Below, piece by piece: positions 1-5,505 of a stretch of DNA of 5,505 nt (positions are counted from its first letter, which is position 1; each line of letters starts with the position of its first letter). Under the pieces are notes generated by a model. The model was not told the origin of the DNA, searched no databases, and was given only the letters and a program-made list of their open reading frames with translations. This stretch comes from Chromatiales bacterium (GTDB lineage: Bacteria > Pseudomonadota > Gammaproteobacteria > UBA6429 > Thiohalophilaceae): positions 1 through 5,505 of the forward strand of contig JALXDW010000291.1 in the NCBI GenBank assembly GCA_027070385.1. Direction: 5' to 3'. The position numbers were made by a program, and so were the translations under genes.

Positions 1-3000
1 TGGCAGCATCAAAACCGTGTTGCCGGTAGTTAAGCATTTCATCTGCGTTTGAAAGACCACTGGAAACAATCAGTTTTACATTAGGGTTTATTTCTCGCAT
101 TTGTTTTGCAATCTCTTTTCCACTTAGGCTACCGGGAATAGACAAATCAAGTATGACAGCATCTATTCTGTTGTTATCATTAAGTGATTGTTGGTAATAT
201 TTCAGCGCCTCATCTCCGCTGCTGGCGGAAATTGTTTTATAACCCAGTCTTTGAAGATTCAGTTTGAATAATTCACGGATATCATCTTCATCATCGACAA
301 ACATGATTGTTTTTTTAACCGGAAGTTTTTCATTTTTTCGTTGGCGGCTTTCACTTAGAAGAGCATCTATTTTCATAAGTAATGCATCTGAACTGTAAGG
401 TTTATAAAGGATATTTTTTTCCAGTTCATGATCTGTTTCAATGTTGTGTCTGTTATCTGCAAAACCGCTGACTATTTGAATTTTTATATCTGGATAATGT
501 TTGTGTATATAGGTTGCCAGTTGATAACCATCCATATTGGGCATAATGACATCAGTAATAACCAGATCGACAGGTTCTTGTTTAAGGATATTGATAGCCT
601 GTATTCCATCATTAGCGGTTAACACTTTGAAATTATGTAATTCCAGCATGGTGCGGGTTAACTTTAATACCGAGTCTTCATCATCAACAACCAACAAGGT
701 TGCAGTGGTTTGTATTTTTATGGGGGGCTGACTATTTTGATTATCAGCTTTTGAAGTTGTTGCGTTGTTTGCTTTGGGGAAGTAAAGAATAAATCGACTG
801 CCATGACCGGGTTCTGAATAAACGTTAATGGCTCCATTACTACGTTGCATAAATCCGTATACCTGACTAAGTCCAAGTCCGGTACCTCGTTGACCTTTTG
901 TTGTGAAGAAAGGATCAAATATTTTCTGTTTTATTTCAGGACTCATTCCACTGCCCGTATCAGTGAAGCTTAATGAGACATAGTCACCGGGTTCAAGTTT
1001 TAATAGATATGCATCGACCGAATTAATTTTTTCATTATGTGTTTCAATAGTGAGTATTCCGTTTCCTTCAATGGCATGCATGGCGTTAATACAAAGATTA
1101 AGAATGGTGTCTTCCAATTCATCCGGATCAATGATAATTGGCCACAGGTTTTCGGCAAGATCATAGTGAAGTTGTATGCGGGCAGTCAGACTCTTTTTCA
1201 GTATATTGACTTCATCTTCGAGTAAAGTGTTTATGTTAATAATTTTTGTATCGGCTGATTTTTGTCGTGCAAAGGACAGTAGTTTTTTAGTCAGTTTTCG
1301 ACCTCGTTCACCTGCACGGTGAATTTCATTGGCATATTTGGCCAGATTGGGTTGGTCAGCCAGAGTGTTTTCCAGTAATTCAGCGTAGCCAAGAATAACG
1401 CCCAACATATTGTTATAATCATGTGCAATACCACCGGTAAGTTTTCCCAAGGCATCCATTTTTTGGCTGCGCCGCAGCGTTTCTTCCATATGAACTTGTT
1501 GAGTTATATCCTGAACAGTGCCGGTTGATCGCGTGGCTTCCCCTTTTTCATTATAAAATGTTTGGCAACGTTCTTCGACATACTTGATTCTGCCATCCGG
1601 CATTATCAAACGGTGGGTAATCATAAACGGTGTTTGATTTTTGACAGATTCATTATAGGCGATATTTACTTTTTCACGGTCGTCAGGATGTATCAGGTTA
1701 ATAAAGGCTTCATAGTCGGGTTTAAAGCTGTTCTTGTCTATTTCAAATATACGGAAAGTTTCATCAGACCATTTTAATAAATAGCTGGTCAGATCCAGTT
1801 CCCAGTAGCCAATGTGTGTCATACGTTGAGCTTCGGCAAGGCGTTGTTCGCTTATGCTGACAGCTGCTTCTGCATCTTTACGTTCTGTTATGTCTGTAAT
1901 GGTTCCAACATAACCAATGATTTCTCCAGTATCATTTTTATTTGCCTGTGCTTGTCCCAAAACCCAGCAGGCAACGCCGTCTTTTAAAAAGCGATATTCA
2001 CATTTGAAAGGAATATTCTCCGTGGTTAATTTTTTCCACTGCTTAAAAACATTCTGCCGATCATCCGGGTGCAATGCTTTTACCCAGCCATCTCCAAGTG
2101 CATCTTGTGATGAGATGCCGGTGATTTCAGTCCATTTTTCATTAACATACAAGCATTGTCCTTGTTGGTCAGTATAGTAAATACCAACAGGGGCAATCGT
2201 AGTCAGTGCCTGATATTTTTGTTCACTTTCAGCGATGGCTTGTCGTAATTTATATTGTTCACTCACATCGTTAAAAACAAGCACCATACCTAATATATGT
2301 TCACCATCTTTTATCGGAGCAGCTGAGTCAGAGATTTGATGTTGTTTTCCATCTTTTGCGACAAGTATAGTATGGTTGCTGAGATAGATTGTTTCTCCTT
2401 TTGCCATGACCTTATCAATGGGATTGGTCAGCGGTTTTTGTGTTGTTGCATCAATAACCTGAAACACTGTTTTTACAGATTTGCCGTAGGCTTCGTTAAT
2501 TAGCCAACCGGTAAGCTTTTCAGCAACCGGGTTCATACGGCTGATATTCCCATCGATATCGGTTGTGATGACCGCATCACCAATGCTGTCAAGCGTTTGA
2601 GCAAGGTATTGTCTCTGTTGGTTGAGTTGTTCAACCTGTTCACAGAAACGAATGTGCATTTCATTGATTGAGTCGACCAGAGTGTCAAATTCATCGGCCG
2701 TTTTTTCATTTCGGTTGAGCTGTAACGATTTGTTTGTTAGCAGAAGATTATGTGTTTTGATAAATTCTGAAATACGAGTCAGGTGTCGGGTAATCAGATG
2801 GTGGAAAAGAAAATAGATAAAAATAGCAACCAGCGACGTTTTGATGGCATTAGAAACAAGAATAATCCCGATTTTGTCATAGAGTCGTTGGTAGACACCC
2901 TTTAAGCTGGCAATGACGGTAAGTTGTCCAATTTTAATATTCTGATTACGGTGTTGATAAGTAACAGGGTAGCTACGTTGTATGGTGTTGCCCCCCGATT

Positions 3001-3310
3001 TTTTGCCTACTTGTACCCAAAGTTGATTATCCTCGGTCACCTCGACATATTGCATATCTCGTATTTTAAGAATGCCTTCAATATTTGTTTTTAACAATTT
3101 TTTGTTCGACGTCCATAATGCCGCTGCAATACTGTTTAAATGTATGGTTTCGATTTGGTCAAGTTGATAGTGGATCATATCAATATCGGCTTTATAATCA
3201 CGATAAAGTTGCAGAGCGGTTATTATCAGTGTGATAACCGTGCTAAACAGTACTGTATATATAATCAGGCGTCTTGCCAGAGGTGATTTGACAGGTTGAA
3301 TATTAAACAT
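1..3310 (-). CDS. Membrane hybrid histidine kinase: periplasmic sensor, HAMP, 3x PAS, HisKA, HATPase_c, REC, REC (C-terminus cut by window edge)
   Basis: The frame is open from ATG at 3310 to base 1, giving 1103 visible residues. Order: TM1 (about 15-35, preceded by RR), a periplasmic loop (36-146), TM2 (147-169), HAMP-like (170-223, ADEFDTLVDSINEM), PAS1 (about 237-352), PAS2 (361-475) and PAS3 (487-603). PAS2 and PAS3 carry HPDDR. HisKA has His630 in GGIAHDYNN; HATPase_c has N742, DTGSGM (784-789) and GTGLGL (809-814). REC1 has D876/D877, phosphoacceptor D920, S948 and K970. REC2 starts near 1001, has D1006/D1007 and D1055 (DLSIPG), and is cut before its conserved Lys; by family comparison about 20-30 residues are missing. 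All key kinase residues are present, so it should be active, and the DxxN after His630 fits a kinase that is also a phosphatase. The start has no clear Shine-Dalgarno; it lies 6 nt after the upstream stop, suggesting translational coupling. The next Met (45) would lose TM1. The ligand is unknown. Confidence 0.95.
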   Translation of the reverse strand, partial: MFNIQPVKSPLARRLIIYTVLFSTVITLIITALQLYRDYKADIDMIHYQLDQIETIHLNSIAAALWTSNKKLLKTNIEGILKIRDMQYVEVTEDNQLWVQVGKKSGGNTIQRSYPVTYQHRNQNIKIGQLTVIASLKGVYQRLYDKIGIILVSNAIKTSLVAIFIYFLFHHLITRHLTRISEFIKTHNLLLTNKSLQLNRNEKTADEFDTLVDSINEMHIRFCEQVEQLNQQRQYLAQTLDSIGDAVITTDIDGNISRMNPVAEKLTGWLINEAYGKSVKTVFQVIDATTQKPLTNPIDKVMAKGETIYLSNHTILVAKDGKQHQISDSAAPIKDGEHILGMVLVFNDVSEQYKLRQAIAESEQKYQALTTIAPVGIYYTDQQGQCLYVNEKWTEITGISSQDALGDGWVKALHPDDRQNVFKQWKKLTTENIPFKCEYRFLKDGVACWVLGQAQANKNDTGEIIGYVGTITDITERKDAEAAVSISEQRLAEAQRMTHIGYWELDLTSYLLKWSDETFRIFEIDKNSFKPDYEAFINLIHPDDREKVNIAYNESVKNQTPFMITHRLIMPDGRIKYVEERCQTFYNEKGEATRSTGTVQDITQQVHMEETLRRSQKMDALGKLTGGIAHDYNNMLGVILGYAELLENTLADQPNLAKYANEIHRAGERGRKLTKKLLSFARQKSADTKIININTLLEDEVNILKKSLTARIQLHYDLAENLWPIIIDPDELEDTILNLCINAMHAIEGNGILTIETHNEKINSVDAYLLKLEPGDYVSLSFTDTGSGMSPEIKQKIFDPFFTTKGQRGTGLGLSQVYGFMQRSNGAINVYSEPGHGSRFILYFPKANNATTSKADNQNSQPPIKIQTTATLLVVDDEDSVLKLTRTMLELHNFKVLTANDGIQAINILKQEPVDLVITDVIMPNMDGYQLATYIHKHYPDIKIQIVSGFADNRHNIETDHELEKNILYKPYSSDALLMKIDALLSESRQRKNEKLPVKKTIMFVDDEDDIRELFKLNLQRLGYKTISASSGDEALKYYQQSLNDNNRIDAVILDLSIPGSLSGKEIAKQMREINPNVKLIVSSGLSNADEMLNYRQHGFDAA

Positions 3311-3316
3311 AATCGT

Positions 3317-4069
3317 TCAGGGTATAAGTGGTTTTAATATTGTGTTAAACATTTTGTTTATACTGCCATCCTGTTTCATTTCTTTTATTTGCTTTGCCAG
3401 AATCGGAACAAGGTTTTTATGTTTTTTGTGAAGATAAGTATAGAGGGGAGTACTCATTAAGGGGGGTTCCAGTAAAGTAATATCGGTTATGTTATTTTTC
3501 TTTAGAAACCCCAGCCCGGCCCAGCGTTCATAGCCAGCAAAATCTGCACGGTTTTTCCTGACCAGAGTAAACATCTGTTTAGCATTATCCGTTTTAATCA
3601 GGTTTGCTTTTTTATTCATATTTATTTCAAATACTTTCCATCCTGTAATAATCGAAACTGAATGTGTACCAATGTTGTCCCAGCCTGTAATTTTGAAGGA
3701 CGGCAGGGTTTTACTAAACAATACAACATCCATGTCCATTATTTTTTCAGGAACCTGAATCAGATTGGGGTATTTTTTTTGCAGCCCATTAATTCGCAGA
3801 AGGTCACCATCCTCAATACCGTTGTTAGCATTGATCAGGGCTCTTTCAGCAGGCAAGCGCACTGTTTCCAGTTTGTAACCAATACGATTGAAAGCCTCAC
3901 CCAACACTTTATCCCCAAATCCTGTCTGGTTATCATTGCTAATAGGGTGGCTAAAGCCGGTGTTAATAACGATGGTTTTTTCTGCAAAGGTCGTATTGCA
4001 GAAAAAAAAGAGGGAGGTTATTAAGCTCAGAAAGAGACGGGTTGAAGTTGAATGATTGATATCAGGCAT
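3317..4069 (-). CDS. Periplasmic solute-binding protein, SBP_bac_3 family (probable sensor partner of the kinase)
   Basis: This is a 250-residue secreted protein. A signal peptide is visible: a polar n-region ending STSTR, a hydrophobic core (12-23, LFLSLITSLFFF) and an AxA-like site TFA, with cleavage likely after A29. The mature part has the two-lobed SBP_bac_3 pattern: a first strand KTIVINTG; the segment ERALINANNGIEDGDLLR (75-92), like the ERxxxxANxGxxDGxxxR signature of one large subgroup; a second-lobe strand VSIITG (138-143); and a KQDGSINKM helix near the end, as in amino-acid-binding proteins (DGSxxKI). At about 220 mature residues its length is normal. No transporter permease or ATPase lies nearby. 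It sits between a c-di-GMP response regulator and a hybrid kinase, which suggests it feeds ligand information to the kinase (inference). The start at 4069 is preferred over an in-frame ATG at 4102 because AGGAAAGG precedes it and it avoids overlapping the upstream gene. The ligand cannot be told from sequence. Confidence 0.88.
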   Translation of the reverse strand: MPDINHSTSTRLFLSLITSLFFFCNTTFAEKTIVINTGFSHPISNDNQTGFGDKVLGEAFNRIGYKLETVRLPAERALINANNGIEDGDLLRINGLQKKYPNLIQVPEKIMDMDVVLFSKTLPSFKITGWDNIGTHSVSIITGWKVFEINMNKKANLIKTDNAKQMFTLVRKNRADFAGYERWAGLGFLKKNNITDITLLEPPLMSTPLYTYLHKKHKNLVPILAKQIKEMKQDGSINKMFNTILKPLIP

Positions 4070-4070
4070 T

Positions 4071-4080
4071 CCCTTTCCTG
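4071..4080 (-). promoter_or_regulatory. Ribosome binding site deciding the start of the binding-protein gene
   Basis: Read on the minus strand this is CAGGAAAGGG. AGGA sits 6 nt before the ATG at 4069, ideal Shine-Dalgarno spacing. It fills the gap between the REC-EAL stop (TAA, 4083-4081) and the next start. It argues for the 4069 start, because the earlier in-frame ATG at 4102 lies inside the REC-EAL gene and would place a hydrophilic 11-residue extension before the signal peptide. Confidence 0.75.
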
Positions 4081-5256
4081 TTATTGGTTGTTGTTTATCC
4101 ATTGAAGAAGGGTTTCAGCAGACATGGGTTTTGCCATAAAATACCCTTGTGCAATATCGCACCCCAGTATTTTTAATTCATCCCAGATTGCTTGCGTTTC
4201 AACACCCTCCGCAACCAATTTCATTCCCAGCATTTGCCCCAACATAATACATATTTTAACGATGACCATTGCTTCACTGTCTTCTAGGATGTGCATGACA
4301 AAACTTTGATCAATTTTAAGTTCTGTAAAAGGCATTTTGTATAAGTGAGTCAGTGATGAATAACCGGTACCAAAGTCATCAATGGACAGGGCAAAGCCTT
4401 TCATTCTTAAACGGTTGAGCACATCAAGTGATGAGGTTAAATCACCCATAACAGCACTTTCCGTGATTTCCAGAGTGATTTTTTCCGGGTCGATAGCATG
4501 TTGATCTGTTAATTTTTTCAGCTGTTCAGGTAAACTCAGGCTGGTTATATTTTCGGCAGATACATTAATGGATATGTCAGGGTTAATGCCTTCCTTTTTC
4601 CATTGCTGGGATTGTTGTACAGCAATTCGAATGACTTCTTCGGTTAAAGGTTCGATTAAACCACTTTGTTCAGCGAGGTTGATAAATTTGTCGGGATAAA
4701 TCAGGCCATGTTCAGGGTGCTGCCAGCGAACCAAGGCTTCAACACCATGCAAGCTGCCTGTTTGCATGTCAATTTGTGGCTGATAGTGGAGCAGTAACTG
4801 GTTGTGATGGATGGCCAAATCAAGTTCAGCCATTGTCACGGTATTACTGGTTTGAGTGGTTTTTATTGTTTTTTTGCTTAATAGTTTGGGTTTTATCGTA
4901 TTGAGTGTCTCTGCAAATTCCTGGATTGACATGGGTTTTGTCAAACTGGCAAGAACCTTGAACTGGTGTGCTTCTGCGAGCTGTTGAGCGGAGTGTAATA
5001 CACGTGCATCAAAGCCGCTGACAAGAATAAGCAGCAGTTTCAGTTGCTTTTCTGCTAATGCCCGAATAACTTCAATGCCATCCATTTCAGGCATATTCAG
5101 GTCAAGAACGAGTACCCCTTCTTTTTCAATCTTGTTTTGTAAAAAGCTGACCGGGTTGTGTTCAGTGATGACATCCCAGCCAATATTGGACGCAACCTCT
5201 GAAAGTAAGGTTGCGTATTGCTCATCATCATCCAGGATATAAAGTTTTAGAGACAT
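4081..5256 (-). CDS. REC-EAL response regulator, predicted c-di-GMP phosphodiesterase (RocR-like)
   Basis: This is a 391-residue cytoplasmic protein. REC (1-120) has acidic D9-D11, phosphoacceptor D52 in LDLNMPEMDG, S80 in VSGFD and K107 in LTKP, a complete set for phosphorylation. After a linker (121-142), EAL (about 143-388) carries every metal and catalytic residue expected of an active enzyme hydrolysing c-di-GMP to pGpG: EALVR (173-177), N231, E263 in TLEITES, DDFGTGYSS (293-301, including loop 6), K314 in ELKID, E350 and E353 in AEGVET, and Q370. There is no GGDEF or DNA-binding domain. Length and spacing closely match Pseudomonas aeruginosa RocR (392 aa as I recall, with catalytic positions shifted by two). 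It is first in the operon, before the binding protein and the hybrid kinase, so it is the obvious output of that kinase (inference). The start gives the usual REC beginning (MSLKLYILDDDE); only a close, weak GTAGG precedes it. Orthology to rocR is not shown, so no symbol is given. Confidence 0.95.
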   Translation of the reverse strand: MSLKLYILDDDEQYATLLSEVASNIGWDVITEHNPVSFLQNKIEKEGVLVLDLNMPEMDGIEVIRALAEKQLKLLLILVSGFDARVLHSAQQLAEAHQFKVLASLTKPMSIQEFAETLNTIKPKLLSKKTIKTTQTSNTVTMAELDLAIHHNQLLLHYQPQIDMQTGSLHGVEALVRWQHPEHGLIYPDKFINLAEQSGLIEPLTEEVIRIAVQQSQQWKKEGINPDISINVSAENITSLSLPEQLKKLTDQHAIDPEKITLEITESAVMGDLTSSLDVLNRLRMKGFALSIDDFGTGYSSLTHLYKMPFTELKIDQSFVMHILEDSEAMVIVKICIMLGQMLGMKLVAEGVETQAIWDELKILGCDIAQGYFMAKPMSAETLLQWINNNQ

Positions 5257-5292
5257 AACCTACAAATTATCTGTTTTTCCCCAAAGCCTAAC

Positions 5293-5304
5293 ACGAATAT
5301 TCGT
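5293..5304. promoter_or_regulatory. Perfect 12-bp palindrome, possible operator at the operon start site
   Basis: ACGAATATTCGT is a perfect palindrome. It lies immediately downstream of the candidate -10 element and covers the predicted transcription start (about 5300). A dimeric repressor bound here would block initiation. I do not recognise it as the site of a named regulator, and no DNA-binding protein is encoded in the window. Confidence 0.4.
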
Positions 5305-5306
5305 TT

Positions 5307-5335
5307 TTTATAGGAACAATGGCTATCTTTATTAA
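5307..5335 (-). promoter_or_regulatory. Candidate sigma-70 promoter for the three-gene operon
   Basis: Read leftward, TTAATA (5335-5330, 4 of 6 matches to TTGACA) is followed after 17 bp by TATAAA (5312-5307, 5 of 6 matches to TATAAT). Transcription would start near 5300 and leave a leader of about 44 nt before the REC-EAL ATG at 5256. The region is AT-rich, so chance matches are easy; correct spacing and position directly upstream of the first gene are the main support. Confidence 0.45.
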
Positions 5336-5408
5336 TACAAACTGAAAAAGCTTAATTCTTACATATTCAGCGATAAGTTTCAGAAAATCTTCCAATGGTT
5401 TTTTTTTG

Positions 5409-5417
5409 TGGTATTCT
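5409..5417 (+). promoter_or_regulatory. Candidate rightward extended -10 promoter with GC-rich discriminator
   Basis: TGGTATTCT matches an extended -10 element (TGn followed by a TATAAT-like hexamer, 4 of 6). It is followed by ACGCGCGC, a strikingly GC-rich block in AT-rich surroundings, and preceded by a run of nine T (5399-5407) that could act as flexible or UP-like DNA. No good -35 is seen (CTTCCA at 5389-5394, 3 of 6), which is tolerated when an extended -10 is present. GC-rich discriminators are typical of promoters under stringent (ppGpp) control, such as those of translation genes. It would drive a divergent gene beyond the right edge. Confidence 0.4.
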
Positions 5418-5449
5418 ACGCGCGCTAAGATTTTTACGGATATACCCGG

Positions 5450-5463
5450 AATTTTAGAAAATT
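5450..5463. repeat. Short AT-rich inverted repeat
   Basis: AATTTT-AG-AAAATT has perfect 6-bp arms around a 2-bp centre. It would lie in the leader of the rightward transcript. The arms are all A/T, so it may be chance; it could equally be a protein-binding site. Confidence 0.25.
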
Positions 5464-5493
5464 GGATTAGCCATTATATTTATTAGGCTATCC
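5464..5493. repeat. Bulged hairpin in the leader of the putative rightward transcript
   Basis: GGATTAGCC (5464-5472) pairs with GGCTATCC (5486-5493), forming an 8-bp stem with one bulged T and an AT-only loop of 13 nt. On the plus strand no T-run follows. On the minus strand the stem is followed by AATTTTCT, a poor U-tract. It could be a leader structure, an operator, or a weak terminator for a leftward gene to the right of the window; the sequence does not decide. Confidence 0.3.
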
Positions 5494-5505
5494 TCTGTTT
5501 ATGGT

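Larger units (their letters stand above)
5257..5505. other. Intergenic regulatory region at the right edge, no gene seen
   Basis: No convincing coding frame is present on either strand. The left half holds the operon promoter and palindrome. The right half holds the possible rightward promoter, the inverted repeat and the hairpin. An ATG at 5501-5503 lacks a Shine-Dalgarno, and only five bases from it are visible, so it is not called as a gene start. Confidence 0.6.

Noticed and set aside
1917..2177. Plus-strand 86-codon open frame opposite the PAS region of the kinase
   Set aside because: It is antisense to well-conserved PAS2 sequence and its translation is low-complexity and unlike any known domain.
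3662..4024. Plus-strand 120-codon open frame opposite the binding-protein gene
   Set aside because: It lies wholly antisense to a gene with a clear family match, shows no domain pattern and has no evident ribosome binding site.
3317..4069. Lipoprotein signal: Cys24 in FFFCNTT
   Set aside because: The residues before Cys (F-F-F) do not fit a lipobox (L-[AS]-[GA]-C), and a normal signal peptidase I site, TFA, follows five residues later.
3308..4069. TGA readthrough producing a single fused binding-protein/kinase
   Set aside because: With a cleavable signal peptide and the binding domain outside, the two TM segments would put the kinase domains in the periplasm. Separate proteins give a consistent topology.
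4070..4102. Upstream in-frame ATG at 4102 as start of the binding protein
   Set aside because: It overlaps the REC-EAL gene by 22 nt and adds a hydrophilic 11-residue leader before the signal peptide. The ATG at 4069 has a strong, well-spaced Shine-Dalgarno.
5392..5407. Possible terminator: CCAATGG followed by nine T
   Set aside because: CCAATGG leaves at most a 3-bp stem with a 1-nt loop, so no hairpin can form. The T-run is better explained as part of the promoter region that follows.

Overview
The window looks like gammaproteobacterial chromosome: it is AT-rich, the genes are tightly packed, and the signalling proteins have gammaproteobacterial-style domain architectures. I cannot name the genus. 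Almost everything (positions 1-5256) is one leftward (minus-strand) cluster of three genes. A roughly 250-bp regulatory stretch follows at the right edge (5257-5505).

In transcription order the genes are: (1) a REC-EAL response regulator (5256-4081), predicted to be a cyclic-di-GMP phosphodiesterase of the RocR type; (2) a secreted periplasmic solute-binding protein of the SBP_bac_3 fold (4069-3317); (3) a large membrane hybrid histidine kinase (3310 to beyond base 1). The kinase has a periplasmic sensor domain, HAMP, three PAS domains, HisKA and HATPase_c, then two receiver domains. Its last couple of dozen residues lie outside the window. The gaps between genes are only 11 and 6 nt and hold no terminator, so this is very probably one operon.

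The inferred logic is a ligand-to-c-di-GMP pathway. The binding protein would capture a small molecule in the periplasm and present it to the kinase. The kinase would autophosphorylate on His630, and phosphate would pass through its receivers, or directly, to Asp52 of the REC-EAL protein, changing c-di-GMP hydrolysis. No ABC-transporter permease or ATPase lies beside the binding protein, which favours sensing over uptake. No Hpt domain is seen, so if the relay has four steps the Hpt must be encoded elsewhere. BvgS/EvgS-type kinases carry such a binding domain fused to the kinase; here it is a separate protein.

The right-hand intergenic region holds a plausible leftward promoter for the operon, with a perfect 12-bp palindrome at the expected transcription start. 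It also holds a possible rightward extended -10 promoter with a GC-rich discriminator, followed by an AT-rich inverted repeat and a bulged hairpin. These probably belong to a divergent gene outside the window. No RNA gene, mobile element or CRISPR array was recognised.
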